DNA from: Clostridia bacterium
Lineage (GTDB): Bacteria; Bacillota; Clostridia; Christensenellales; Borkfalkiaceae
Reading direction: 5' to 3'
DNA: 64,000 bases
Assembly (NCBI GenBank): GCA_017505465.1
Contig: JAFVPE010000004.1
Span: forward strand, 81,958-145,957
The number at the start of each line of letters is the position of its first letter. The stretch's first letter is position 1. The notes below the pieces were generated by a model. It worked only from the letters and a program-made list of their open reading frames with translations. It searched no databases and was not told where the DNA came from. Below are positions 41,105 through 50,719 of this stretch, one piece after another. The translations under genes and the position numbers were made by a program.

Positions 41105-43300
41105 ATGCAAAGACAGTACCTTACGGCAACCGAGGATTTTAACTCGGTAGAGAAATCCGTTTGCGCTCCTATTTTCAAAAGAACGTTTGATTACGAGGGG
41201 ACTTCTGCGCGTCTTGAGATTGCGGTTGCAGGGTTTTACCGCTTATTTTTGAACGGCAAAGAGATCACCAAAGGCTTTCTTGCGCCGTATATCAATAATC
41301 CCGATCAGGTAACGTATTACGACGAATACGACGTTTCTTCTCTTATGAAAGAGAAGGGCAATGAGTTGATTGTATTGCTCGGCAACGGCTTCAACAACTC
41401 GCAGGATAGCAACATTTGGGATTTTGAGAAAGCGTCTTACCGTTCCGCACCGAAATTTTATCTCGGTATTTTCGACGGTGAAAACAGGGTGTTGACGACG
41501 GACGAGCAGTTTACCGTTTACGATTCGCCTATCGTTTGCGACGACTACCGTTGCGGTATGACGTACGACGCGCGCTTGGAAAAGCAGCTCTTTGAAAACG
41601 GAAGGAAACCCTTGTTTGCAAGCGAGCCGAAGGGGAAATACTTGAAATGCAATGCGCAGCCGATCAAGGTAATCGAGGAGCTTAAACCGCAAAAAATTAC
41701 GAAATGCGCCGAGGGGTATATTTACGATTTCGGGCAAAATAACACGGGGGTTTGCCGCCTTTCCATCAATGCGAAGGAAGGACAGGAAATCCGTTTAACG
41801 CACGGCGAAATCGTCAACGACGGCGAATTGTCAATGGCGAACATTCTTTTCGGCTCGAAAACCCGTCACGGTTATCAACAGCGTAATTGGTATATTTGCA
41901 AAGAAGGCAAGCAACAGTTTACGCCGTCCTTTGTCTACCACGGCTTCCGTTACGTGGAAGTAACGGGCATCACGGAAGAACAGGCAACGAAGGATCTTTT
42001 GACCTATTTGGTAATCCATTCGGACGTCATGCTTCGCGGTAGCTTTAAGTGCAGCAACGAAACGCTCAATAAAATTCAAGACTGTACGCTTCGTAGCGAC
42101 CTTTCCAACTTCCATTATTTCCCTACGGACTGTCCGCATAGAGAAAAGAACGGTTGGACGGGGGACATCACTCTTTCTGCCGAGCAGATGTACTATAACT
42201 TTGAGGCGACGCCTTCCTTTAAGGATTGGCTCACCCTTATGCGCGAAACGCAAACGGCGGAAGGTGCAGTTCCAGCCATCGTTCCCACCGATACGTGGGG
42301 CTATGCGTGGGGAGCAGGTATGGGTTGGGACACCGTTATGGGGGAACTTCCTTACCAAGCGTACCGCTTCTCGGGGGATAAATCGATTGTCGAAGATAAC
42401 ATTCCAATGATCGAGAAATATCTCGAATTTATGGAAACGAAGTTCAGTGACGAGGGGCTCATCAATTACGGCCTTGGCGAATGGGTGGAAATCGGCTTGG
42501 ACAACGGTTGTTGCAGTATTCCTACCGAAATCGTCAATTCTTTGAATTGTATGGATTTCCTTGCGAAGGTTGCGGCGCTTTTCAAAATCGTCGGTCAAGA
42601 AGACAAGGCGGAAAAGGTAACGGCAAGAAGAGAAAAGCTTGTTGCCGATTTCCGTAAAAAATACGTAAAAGACAGTTGGGTAAACTGCAAGAAACAAACG
42701 CCGCAGGTGCTTGCGCTTGCATACGGCGTGTTCACAGCAGAGGAAGAAACGCAGGCGTACGAAAACCTGCTTGCGCTCATTCAAGAGAAGGGCAACCGCT
42801 ATCAAGTAGGTTGCTTTGGTATGAAATTTATGCCCTTCGTGCTCTCGAAGTTTGGCAACAGCGCGTTTGCAATTGAATTGATTGCAGAGCCTACCTATCC
42901 AAGCTTTGGCTATTGGGTGGAAAAGCGCAAAGCAACGACGCTGTATGAAGCATTCCAAGAATACGAGGACACGCTCGAACGCGTGGCAAGAAAAGACGGC
43001 AGCGACTTTATCGTGTCGCATAACCACCATTTCCTTGGCGCGTTTACGTCTTGGTTCTATCGAGTTTTGGCAGGTATTGACGTGCTTTCGGCGGACACCA
43101 TTCAACTTTCGCCCGACTTTGCTTGCGGACTTGAATGGGTGGAAGCGGAATACGCAAACGGCGGTAATAAATTGAAAGTGCGTTGGGAAAAGAAGAAGGA
43201 TGGTTACCACGTCACCGTGGACAATCAAGGCTTTAACGTCATTCCCAAGTGGCAGGGTGAGCTGATAAAACAGGACGGTAAAACTTATATTGTGAAATAA
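41105..43300 (+). CDS. Alpha-L-rhamnosidase (GH78)
   Basis: 731 residues, cytosolic. Beta-sandwich domains come first (FKRTFDYEGTSARLEIAVAG, FLAPYINNPDQVTYYDEYDV), then the (alpha/alpha)6 barrel. Asp342, Glu347 and Asp354 in DCPHREKNGWTGD have exactly the spacing of the catalytic triad region in Bacillus RhaB (D-x4-E-x6-D). Glu615 in KATTLYEAF corresponds to the general base. HFLGAFTSWFYRVLAGI and a C-terminal sandwich close the protein. It removes alpha-linked rhamnose from plant flavonoids, rhamnogalacturonan or bacterial glycans. Transcription has its own promoter and leader repeat. Confidence 0.92.
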   Translation: MQRQYLTATEDFNSVEKSVCAPIFKRTFDYEGTSARLEIAVAGFYRLFLNGKEITKGFLAPYINNPDQVTYYDEYDVSSLMKEKGNELIVLLGNGFNNSQDSNIWDFEKASYRSAPKFYLGIFDGENRVLTTDEQFTVYDSPIVCDDYRCGMTYDARLEKQLFENGRKPLFASEPKGKYLKCNAQPIKVIEELKPQKITKCAEGYIYDFGQNNTGVCRLSINAKEGQEIRLTHGEIVNDGELSMANILFGSKTRHGYQQRNWYICKEGKQQFTPSFVYHGFRYVEVTGITEEQATKDLLTYLVIHSDVMLRGSFKCSNETLNKIQDCTLRSDLSNFHYFPTDCPHREKNGWTGDITLSAEQMYYNFEATPSFKDWLTLMRETQTAEGAVPAIVPTDTWGYAWGAGMGWDTVMGELPYQAYRFSGDKSIVEDNIPMIEKYLEFMETKFSDEGLINYGLGEWVEIGLDNGCCSIPTEIVNSLNCMDFLAKVAALFKIVGQEDKAEKVTARREKLVADFRKKYVKDSWVNCKKQTPQVLALAYGVFTAEEETQAYENLLALIQEKGNRYQVGCFGMKFMPFVLSKFGNSAFAIELIAEPTYPSFGYWVEKRKATTLYEAFQEYEDTLERVARKDGSDFIVSHNHHFLGAFTSWFYRVLAGIDVLSADTIQLSPDFACGLEWVEAEYANGGNKLKVRWEKKKDGYHVTVDNQGFNVIPKWQGELIKQDGKTYIVK

Positions 43301-43308
43301 AGAAAAAT

Positions 43309-43332
43309 GCGTAGGGCATCGTTGCCCTGCGC
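43309..43332 (+). terminator. Hairpin after the GH78 gene
   Basis: GCGTAGGGCA (43309-43318), loop TCGT, TGCCCTGCGC (43323-43332), ten pairs including one G-U. The following bases (ACAAGTTTATTCTTC) are only moderately T-rich. Confidence 0.6.
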
Positions 43333-43430
43333 ACAAGTTTATTCTTCTATAACATAATAATTGAATAGCGCACGATGTCATATTTTTTAATTGTATTTTT
43401 TATTCTTTTGTCACTTGATAAAAAATAATA

Positions 43431-43459
43431 TTGACGCTGTTTTACTTTTATGTTACAAT
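43431..43459 (+). promoter_or_regulatory. Promoter of the GH2/alcohol dehydrogenase operon
   Basis: TTGACG at 43431-43436, 17-base spacer, TACAAT at 43454-43459. An AT-rich palindrome, TATATAATTATATA, lies shortly downstream in the leader. Confidence 0.75.
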
Positions 43460-43512
43460 ATTGACTAAAAATATACTCCTATATAATTATATATTCTTAG
43501 TGAGGGAATATT

Positions 43513-45858
43513 ATGAAAAAAAGTATTTGCATTGACAATTGGCAACTCGCTTGGGTGGAAAATAAAGAGCTGAAAGAAAGAGACGTAAGGCTCACGACGT
43601 CTGCGGACGTAGAAGCGAGCGGCTATAAAATCATCAAAGCAAGCGTTCCTGGCAACTTCGAGCTTGATTTTATGCGTGAAGGACTGTTGGAGGACGTCTA
43701 TTACGGCACGAACAGTGTAAAAACGCAAGCGCTTGAAAACCTGCATTTGTATTATTTTACAAAGTTTGTTTACAAGAAGGAAGCAGGCTACGATAGCATC
43801 CTTTCTTTTGAGGGGATCGACACCGTTGCGGAAATTTATTTGGACGGAAAAAAGCTCGGTTTTGTGGAAAATATGCACCACGCGCACCGTTTTAATTTGA
43901 AAGACGTTTGCGAAGGGGAGCATGATTTGCTCGTACATATTCTTCCCGTTTGCATTTACGCACGCGAGTTTGACATACCTGCGATGTGTTTTGCTTTAAA
44001 GTATAATCAAGACGGCTTGCAAGTGCGCAAATCGGGTTCTATGTTCGGGTGGGATATTATGCCCCGTATCGTTTCCGCTGGGCTTTGGAAACCCGTGCAA
44101 ATCGAATATTTGCCCAAGGCGCGCATTGAAACTCCCTTTCTTTACGCGTTGAATGCGGATGAGGGGGGCGCATACCTTTATTTTTCGATGAAAATACGCA
44201 CGGACGAGGATTTTATCAAGGGATATACCGTACATATCAACGGTAAGTGTGGCGACAGTGTTTTTCATGAAGAGCATCACGCCTATTCTGCGGCTTTCCG
44301 CCACGAATTTTCCTTAAAAAATCCCGTTTTGTGGTGGCCGAAAAACTACGGCGCGCCCAACCTTTACGATATCGAAATCATTCTTATGCACGGCGACGTG
44401 GAGTGTGATAGGGTGACCTATAAAACGGGTATCCGCACGGTTTGGCTCAAACGCACTTCCCGTTCGGGGGACGACGGGGAATTTTGCTTCATTGTTAACG
44501 GCAAAAAAATCTTCGTGCTCGGTACGAATTGGGTGCCTTGCGACGCTTTCCCGTCCCGTCACGACGATTACGTTTTGCGGAACTTGGAGCTTGTCAATGA
44601 TTTGAATTGTAACATGATTCGTTGTTGGGGCGGTAATACCTATCCAAGCGAATTGCTCTACGACTATTGCGATGCGCACGGCATTATGATTTGGCAGGAT
44701 TTTTCGCTCGGTTGCGGACATTATCCCGACGACGAACGCCTTTGCAGGCTTGTGAAGGAAGAAGTTAAGGAAATTGCGATTGCCAAGCGCAATCACCCCT
44801 CGCTCGTACTGTGGGCAGGGGACAATGAATGCGACTCCTTTGTTGTGCCTTACGTCGGCGTGCATTGGACGGACGACGATCCGCCTGCGATGCTTGATCC
44901 GAATATGAATAGATTGACGAGAGATACCATTCCGCGTGAATTGCGTAACCACGACGCAACCCGTCCGTATTTGCCGAGTTCGCCTTATCTTGACGCACTT
45001 GCATATAGATACGGCAAGCCGTCGGAAGATCATCTTTGGGGACCGCGCGATTTCTTTAAAGGGAAGTACTACGGTACGGCGGAATGCCATTTTGCTTCGG
45101 AAATCGGCTATCACGGCTGTCCTTCGCCCAAGTCGATTGAAAGATTTATTTCGCCCGAACAGATGCCGAAAGACTCTATTTACGATCTTTGCGACAAGGA
45201 AGATTGGCTCATTCACGCTGCAGGTATGGAAACCTGCGTAGAGGGGAATCCTTATGCGTATAGATTGCCCTTAATGATTAGACAAGTGGAGCGTATTTTT
45301 GGCGAAGCGAGCAAGGAAATGGATACCTTCGCCCGTCAAAGCCAAATTTCGCAGGCAGAAGCGAAGAAATTTTTTATTGAAAGTTTCCGTGCGCAGAAAT
45401 GGAGAAAGACGGGTATTCTTTGGTGGAATATCATCGACGGTTGGCCGCAGGTATCCGACGCGGTAGTCGATTGGTATGGCTGCAAAAAACTTGCGTATAG
45501 TTATATCAAACGTTCGCAAACGCCTTTTTGTATGCTCTTTGCGGAGCCGATAAACGGCGTGCTTGATTTGCGTGCAACAAATGATAGCCGAGAGGTAAAA
45601 AAGGTAGATTACACGGTGGAAAACGTGGCGACGGGGGAAATACTTGCCAAAGGAACTTGCACGGTTGCGCCCGACGAAATCATAACGGTGGCGCAAGTAC
45701 CCGAAAAGAAGGGCGGCTTCTACGTGATTCGTTGGCAGAACGGGAAGGAACAAGGTGTCAACCATTTCGTTTGCGATATAGGCGAAGGTTGGACGTACGA
45801 GCAATATAAGTCTTGCATGCAAAAGGCAGGATTTTATAGCGAATTTGAAGGATTTTAG
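43513..45858 (+). CDS. Beta-mannosidase (GH2)
   Basis: 781 residues, no export signal. Domain order: N-terminal sugar-binding jelly roll (WQLAWVENKELKERDV, VPGNFELDFM), immunoglobulin-like domain, then the TIM barrel. The barrel has NCNMIRCWGGNTYPSELLYDYCDAHGIMIWQDF, the acid/base Glu439 in LWAGDNECD and the nucleophile Glu530 in FASEIGYHG. ILWWNIIDGWPQ marks the end of the barrel. Order and motifs are those of GH2 beta-mannosidases, which release mannose from the non-reducing end of mannan or N-glycan core oligosaccharides. The acid/base motif reads GDNE rather than the common GNNE. The next gene starts one base after its stop. Confidence 0.9.
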   Translation: MKKSICIDNWQLAWVENKELKERDVRLTTSADVEASGYKIIKASVPGNFELDFMREGLLEDVYYGTNSVKTQALENLHLYYFTKFVYKKEAGYDSILSFEGIDTVAEIYLDGKKLGFVENMHHAHRFNLKDVCEGEHDLLVHILPVCIYAREFDIPAMCFALKYNQDGLQVRKSGSMFGWDIMPRIVSAGLWKPVQIEYLPKARIETPFLYALNADEGGAYLYFSMKIRTDEDFIKGYTVHINGKCGDSVFHEEHHAYSAAFRHEFSLKNPVLWWPKNYGAPNLYDIEIILMHGDVECDRVTYKTGIRTVWLKRTSRSGDDGEFCFIVNGKKIFVLGTNWVPCDAFPSRHDDYVLRNLELVNDLNCNMIRCWGGNTYPSELLYDYCDAHGIMIWQDFSLGCGHYPDDERLCRLVKEEVKEIAIAKRNHPSLVLWAGDNECDSFVVPYVGVHWTDDDPPAMLDPNMNRLTRDTIPRELRNHDATRPYLPSSPYLDALAYRYGKPSEDHLWGPRDFFKGKYYGTAECHFASEIGYHGCPSPKSIERFISPEQMPKDSIYDLCDKEDWLIHAAGMETCVEGNPYAYRLPLMIRQVERIFGEASKEMDTFARQSQISQAEAKKFFIESFRAQKWRKTGILWWNIIDGWPQVSDAVVDWYGCKKLAYSYIKRSQTPFCMLFAEPINGVLDLRATNDSREVKKVDYTVENVATGEILAKGTCTVAPDEIITVAQVPEKKGGFYVIRWQNGKEQGVNHFVCDIGEGWTYEQYKSCMQKAGFYSEFEGF

Positions 45859-45859
45859 A

Positions 45860-47032
45860 ATGAATAATTTTGTTTATCACGTACCTACGAAGGTGTATTT
45901 CGGGGAAAATCAGCTTTGCCATTTGGGCGAAGAATTGAAGAAATACGGCAAAAAAGTGCTCTTGACGTACGGCGGCGGCTCGATTAAAAAATCGGGGCTG
46001 TACGACGCCGTTATGGCGGAAATGAAGGGGGCAGGTATGGAAGTATTCGAGCTTTCGGGCATCGAGCCCAACCCCCGTGTAGACTCCGTTCGCAAGGGTG
46101 CGCAAATGTGCAAGGAACACGGTATCGACGTACTGCTTGCGGTGGGCGGCGGCTCAACGCTCGACGCAACCAAGTGGATGGCGGCAGGCGCGTGTGTGGA
46201 TCACGACGTTTGGGACTTTTTCAGCAAGTGGTCGCCCGTGGAAAAGGCGTTGCCTGTCATCACCGTATTGACGCTTTCCGCAACGGGCTCGGAAATGGAC
46301 TGCGGCGGCGTTATCAGCAATCCCGAAACGAAGGATAAGCTCGGGCGGATGGTCGCTCCGCTTTTGCCGAAGGTTTCCTTCCTTGATCCGACGTTGACGT
46401 ACAGCGTCGGCAAGTACCAAACGGCTTGCGGTGCGGCGGATATGTTCAGTCATATTCTTGAAGCGTATTTCACGACGGAAAAGGACTTGTATATGCTTGA
46501 TACCTTCATGGAAGGTATGATGAGAACGATTGTCAAATACACGCCCGTAGCGCTTGAAAAGCCCGACGATTACGAAGCAAGAGCGAATTTGATGTGGACG
46601 AGCTCTTGGGCGATTAACGGCTTTGTTGCAGGCGGAAAACGCCATGCGTGGAGCTGTCATCCTATGGAACACGAGTTGTCCGCAATCTATGACATTACTC
46701 ACGGCTTGGGGCTTGCTATCGTAACTCCTCGTTGGATGCGCTACTGCTTGGACGAAAGCACGGTGGATAAGTTTGTACAGTTCGGCGTGAACGTCTTTGG
46801 AATCGACGCAACCCTTCCGCCCTTTGAAATTGCGGAAAAGGGGATTCAAGCATTGGAAAACTTTTTCTTCCAAACCATTGGTTTGGACGATACGTTTACA
46901 AAAATAGGTATTGGCAGGGAGCATTTTGCGGTAATGGCAAAGAAGGCTTGCAATAATAAGGGCGGCGTGATAAAAGGCTTGAAAACGCTTACACCTGCAG
47001 ACGTGGAAAAGATTTTTGAAATGTGCCTTTGA
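45860..47032 (+). CDS. Iron-containing alcohol dehydrogenase (YqhD/BdhA type)
   Basis: 390 residues from ATG 45860 with GAAGGA seven bases upstream; a TTG five codons earlier is less likely. Signatures: the nucleotide-binding LLAVGGGSTLDATKWMA, TLSATGSEMD, the metal site CGAADMFSHILEAYF and HPMEHELSAIYDITHGLGLAI (Asp and three His for Fe or Zn). It belongs to the group of NADPH-dependent butanol dehydrogenases that reduce aldehydes and methylglyoxal. Its coupling to the beta-mannosidase gene suggests redox balancing during sugar fermentation or detoxification of a reactive sugar product; that link is inferred. Confidence 0.9.
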   Translation: MNNFVYHVPTKVYFGENQLCHLGEELKKYGKKVLLTYGGGSIKKSGLYDAVMAEMKGAGMEVFELSGIEPNPRVDSVRKGAQMCKEHGIDVLLAVGGGSTLDATKWMAAGACVDHDVWDFFSKWSPVEKALPVITVLTLSATGSEMDCGGVISNPETKDKLGRMVAPLLPKVSFLDPTLTYSVGKYQTACGAADMFSHILEAYFTTEKDLYMLDTFMEGMMRTIVKYTPVALEKPDDYEARANLMWTSSWAINGFVAGGKRHAWSCHPMEHELSAIYDITHGLGLAIVTPRWMRYCLDESTVDKFVQFGVNVFGIDATLPPFEIAEKGIQALENFFFQTIGLDDTFTKIGIGREHFAVMAKKACNNKGGVIKGLKTLTPADVEKIFEMCL

Positions 47033-47060
47033 CGATGAAATAACAAAAGAATAAACGGTT

Positions 47061-47101
47061 GCTCCGCTCGCACAATTTTGTGCGAGCGGAGCTTTATTTT
47101 T
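47061..47101 (+). terminator. Terminator after the alcohol dehydrogenase gene
   Basis: GCTCCGCTCGCACA (47061-47074), loop ATTT, TGTGCGAGCGGAGC (47079-47092), followed by TTTATTTTT. It is a textbook intrinsic terminator with 14 pairs. Confidence 0.93.
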
Positions 47102-47181
47102 ACGATAAACCGCAGAGGGAAATTTGCTATGTGAAATATTGGTGAAAGGATATATTTTTTCGATTTTACCTAACATTTAAA

Positions 47182-47210
47182 TTGACTTAATCGATGTAAA
47201 GTGATAAAAT
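47182..47210 (+). promoter_or_regulatory. Promoter of the MoxR/Bat operon
   Basis: TTGACT at 47182-47187, 17-base spacer, TAAAAT at 47205-47210 within GTGATAAAAT. The first gene starts 67 bases later. Confidence 0.8.
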
Positions 47211-47276
47211 ATATGCTACGATATACTGCCATATTTTTGTATATTACAAAATAGGCGGCAAAAGAAAGGAAGAAAT

Positions 47277-48815
47277 ATGAGCAAAAATTTTATCAAGTTT
47301 AAAAATAAAGCCCTAATGATTCGCTTGATAAAATCGGTGTTAATCGGCGTTGCGGTTGGATTATTTTTTGCAGGGGTATTCCTGTTTCTAGCCAAATTCG
47401 AGATTCTAAAAATGAAACCGATTTTATCCTTGCCGATAGGGGTTGGAACAGCGCTTATTGCAGGCTGCGGTATATATTTCTTGTTGCGCAGAACGGATAA
47501 GGCACTTGCGAGAAAGTTGGACGAAGAATATAAATTGCACGAAAAGGTGCAGACGATGTTTGAGTTCAAGGACGAGCAAGGTGCAATGTACGAGTTGCAA
47601 CGTCAGGATACGGAAAAGGCGCTTCGAGGCGTATCGTCACTATGGTTCGACGTGAAAAATATTTGGATTTACGGCTTATGCACGTTGATAGGCGCAGGTG
47701 CGTTCACGGCGGCGTGCGTACTGCATCCAATAGAAGAACCGCCCGTCGAAAAGCCGCCCGAGGCTTTTGATATAAGCGACACGGAAATTGCGGCTATGGA
47801 AGAGCTTATCGCCTACGTCGACGAATCTTCCATGCAGTCGCCGTATAAGGAGTCGATATCTAGCTCGTTAAGAGAACTGCTTGACGGTTTAAAGATTACA
47901 ACCGTGAAAACCGAGGCGAATGCGCTTTGGGAGCAAGCCGTAGACGAGATATACGAAACGACGGATAAATCCTCGGCGGCAGTGGAGTTAATGGACGCTC
48001 TTTGGTCGTGTGATTCGGAGAGTGTGAAACGGCTTGCGGAGTCGTTAAATTATTATGAGTGGACGAAAGCGGACGAATGGGATTCATTCAGCGAAGAGCT
48101 GACGGAATTCCGTGCAAGCTTTGTGCATATGGATACGGTGGAAATAAACCCCGACGCGGAAAAAATGGCGACGGATACGGCTGCTCTTTTGTTGCGAGTG
48201 GAATCGAACATATCCCTTTCGCTCGTTCGCGCAGGCGTTACTATGGATGACGGCTTGTATCAATCGCTCACAAGACTTGCAACGGCAAACGAGACGAGCT
48301 CGGCTGGATCGCACTTGTATGGTTTCTCAACTTTGTCGGGGCTTTGCGAAACGATTGGCTACACGACTGCGCAAAAGGAATTGGACGCCACGTTTGCGGT
48401 ATTGGGCGCAGAAATCTTTAATGCGCTCGGTCAGCATTCGATAAACACGAGTACGGGCGAATACGTGATGACGAGGTTGAAGAGTCTGTTTAGTGAAAAG
48501 ATAGACTGTCGGTTGCCTGCATTTGAACGTCCCAACTTCTACGTGACGTCGCCTGTCGGTCCTTCAGATCCCGACGAGGGAGATGGGGGCGGTCAGCAAG
48601 GGGGTATCGGCGAGGGCGCTGTGTACGGCAGCGACGACTTGGTGCTCGATCCGTTGACGAATACGTACGTGGAATACGGCACGATTTTGGATAAATATTA
48701 CGCACTGATGTTCGGTAAAGTAAACGACGGAGATTACACGGACGAAGAAAAGGCTGCAATGGAAAAATACTTCGCCATTCTCTATGGCGGATTCGATGAA
48801 AACGAAGGAGAATAA
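47277..48815 (+). CDS. Membrane protein heading the MoxR/vWA operon, unknown function
   Basis: 512 residues. Three hydrophobic helices lie at about residues 20-42, 50-72 and 125-147 (for example LIGVAVGLFFAGVFLFLA and IYGLCTLIGAGAFTAACVL). A short charged cytoplasmic part with KLDEEYKLHEKVQTMFEF is between helices 2 and 3. The remaining 360 residues are predicted outside, mostly helical and acidic, with a Gly-rich stretch (DEGDGGGQQGGIGEGAVYG) and a final YTDEEKAAMEKYFAILYGGF. The MoxR gene begins right after. Comparable proteins with two N-terminal helices often precede moxR clusters as partner or scaffold proteins. No domain was recognised. Confidence 0.75.
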   Translation: MSKNFIKFKNKALMIRLIKSVLIGVAVGLFFAGVFLFLAKFEILKMKPILSLPIGVGTALIAGCGIYFLLRRTDKALARKLDEEYKLHEKVQTMFEFKDEQGAMYELQRQDTEKALRGVSSLWFDVKNIWIYGLCTLIGAGAFTAACVLHPIEEPPVEKPPEAFDISDTEIAAMEELIAYVDESSMQSPYKESISSSLRELLDGLKITTVKTEANALWEQAVDEIYETTDKSSAAVELMDALWSCDSESVKRLAESLNYYEWTKADEWDSFSEELTEFRASFVHMDTVEINPDAEKMATDTAALLLRVESNISLSLVRAGVTMDDGLYQSLTRLATANETSSAGSHLYGFSTLSGLCETIGYTTAQKELDATFAVLGAEIFNALGQHSINTSTGEYVMTRLKSLFSEKIDCRLPAFERPNFYVTSPVGPSDPDEGDGGGQQGGIGEGAVYGSDDLVLDPLTNTYVEYGTILDKYYALMFGKVNDGDYTDEEKAAMEKYFAILYGGFDENEGE

Positions 48816-48819
48816 AAAA

Positions 48820-49824
48820 ATGAGCAACACGGAAAACAATGTTATGGAAATGGAAAAAGTAAAACTGTTTAGCGAGAAGATTACGAAGGTAAGAACGGAG
48901 CTCGCAAAAGACGTCGTAGGTCAAAAAGAGATTATCGACAACGTAATTATCGCAATCGTTGCAGGTGGCAACGTATTGCTTGAAGGTGTTCCCGGGGTAG
49001 GGAAAACCCGTCTTGTACGTTCACTTGGTAAGGTATTGTCCTTGCCCTTCTCCCGTATTCAGTTCACGCCCGACCTTATGCCTTCGGACGTAACGGGTAC
49101 GAACATCATCGAAAAGGACGACGCAGGAAAGCTCAACACGGTATTCCGCCGCGGCCCTATTTTCGCAAACCTCGTACTTGCCGATGAAATCAACCGTGCG
49201 ACGCCCAAAACGCAATCCGCAATGCTCGAAGTAATGCAGGAGCATAAGGTTACCGTTGCAAATAAAACGTACAAGATTGAAGAGCCCTTCTTCGTGCTTG
49301 CAACCGAAAACCCGATTGAACAAGACGGTACGTATCCTTTGCCCGAAGCGCAAATGGACCGTTTCATGTTCAAGCTTATCGTAAACTTCCCTTCCGTAGC
49401 GGAACTTGCGGATATCGTAAAAATGACGCAAATCACCATGGCGGAAACGGCGAACGCGGTAATTACCGGCGAAGAGATTCTTCAAATGAGAGCGCTCGCT
49501 TCGACCGTTCCCGTAGCGGAAGAAGTGCTTGCGTACACGGTAAATCTCGTGTCCAACACCCACCCCGAGCTTGCAAATAGCCCTGCTTCCACGAAGAAGT
49601 ACGTTAAATACGGCGCTTCTCCCCGTGCGGCGCAAGGTCTTATCACGGCGGCGAAGGTACGTGCGCTTATGTGCGGTAGATATAACGTTTCCTACGAAGA
49701 CATCAACGTGCTTGCATATCCTATTTTAAGACACAGAATGAAAATTAACTATACGGCTATCAATGATAAACTCGCTATCGACGACGTTATCTCGATGATT
49801 ATTAAGGAGACCAAAAAGGCTTAA
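48820..49824 (+). CDS. MoxR-family AAA+ ATPase
   Basis: 334 residues from ATG 48820 (GAAGGAG upstream; overlapping frame upstream rejected). Walker A GVPGVGKT at residues 56-63, Walker B NLVLADEINRATPKTQSAMLEVM, sensor region VLATENPIEQDGTYPLPEAQMDRFMFK and the C-terminal helical lid with SPRAAQGLITAAKVRALM. MoxR ATPases work with vWA proteins as chaperones that insert metals or mature envelope complexes. The downstream DUF58 and vWA genes complete a typical MoxR-Bat set. Confidence 0.95.
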   Translation: MSNTENNVMEMEKVKLFSEKITKVRTELAKDVVGQKEIIDNVIIAIVAGGNVLLEGVPGVGKTRLVRSLGKVLSLPFSRIQFTPDLMPSDVTGTNIIEKDDAGKLNTVFRRGPIFANLVLADEINRATPKTQSAMLEVMQEHKVTVANKTYKIEEPFFVLATENPIEQDGTYPLPEAQMDRFMFKLIVNFPSVAELADIVKMTQITMAETANAVITGEEILQMRALASTVPVAEEVLAYTVNLVSNTHPELANSPASTKKYVKYGASPRAAQGLITAAKVRALMCGRYNVSYEDINVLAYPILRHRMKINYTAINDKLAIDDVISMIIKETKKA

Positions 49825-49831
49825 ATAAACA

Positions 49832-50719
49832 ATGGGAAAGATGGTAATAAACGAGGCGTTTTTGTCGGAGCTTGAAGCTCTGCAATCGTTACTCAAAAAC
49901 AACGTTGCCGGTATGTTCGGCGGAAACCATCAATCGAAAAACTTTGGTTCTTCTTGTGAGTTTGCAGACTATCGCGATTACGTCCCCGGCGACGATATTT
50001 CCAAAATCGATTGGAACGTGTACGCGAGATTCGACAAGCTCTATCAAAAGCTGTATTTGGACGAAAGACAAATGCACACGAGAATATACATAGACGCTAG
50101 CCGTTCGATGCAGCACGGCACGCTCGAAAAATCGGAGCAAGCCATTAAAATGGCGGCGGCGTTTGCGTATCTCTCGATCAACGAGATGGACAAGGTTTCG
50201 ATTTATGCCATCCACGGAAACCGCGTGGATGAGATCATTTCCGGCATGGTAGGAAAGGATTCCTACATCAACTACATAAATAAGCTGAATGAAATCGAGT
50301 TTACGTCCGACGTATCGATTAGCGAAGCGATTTTGTCTTCTTCCAAGATAGGAATGGGGGACGGGTATTCCATACTCATTTCCGATTTCTTGACGGATGA
50401 AGATTACGAGCGCGCAATCGATAGATTTGCGGAACGCAAAAGAGATATACTCTGCATTCAGATACTCTCCCGCGAGGAGTTAAATCCGCAGGTGCGGGGG
50501 AAAATGCACCTTTTCGACGCAGAAAACGTGCAGAATTTCTTCCGCAAAAAAATAGACAAGGATCGTATCAACGCGTACAAAGAAGCGCTCAAATACGTGA
50601 CGGAAAGAATAAAAACCTATTGCGAATCGAGAGGGGGACATTATATGCTCATTCCAGCATATCAAAAGCTCTTCGACGTATTCTTCGGCAACATGGTGGA
50701 TTTGGGGGTGCTTAAATGA
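49832..50719 (+). CDS. DUF58 (vWA-like) protein
   Basis: 295 residues. The DUF58 core motif is SCEFADYRDYVPGDDISKIDWNVYARFDKLYQKLYLDER, with the conserved Asp/Arg pairs, followed by the MIDAS-like IYIDASRSMQHG and SILISDFLTDEDYE. It is soluble and probably bridges the MoxR ATPase to the membrane vWA proteins. Its stop overlaps the next start by four bases (ATGA), so production is coupled. Confidence 0.92.
   Translation: MGKMVINEAFLSELEALQSLLKNNVAGMFGGNHQSKNFGSSCEFADYRDYVPGDDISKIDWNVYARFDKLYQKLYLDERQMHTRIYIDASRSMQHGTLEKSEQAIKMAAAFAYLSINEMDKVSIYAIHGNRVDEIISGMVGKDSYINYINKLNEIEFTSDVSISEAILSSSKIGMGDGYSILISDFLTDEDYERAIDRFAERKRDILCIQILSREELNPQVRGKMHLFDAENVQNFFRKKIDKDRINAYKEALKYVTERIKTYCESRGGHYMLIPAYQKLFDVFFGNMVDLGVLK

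Noticed and set aside
41831..43381. A 516-codon minus-strand open frame
   Set aside because: It is fully antisense to the GH78 gene, whose catalytic residues are intact; it is a codon-usage shadow.
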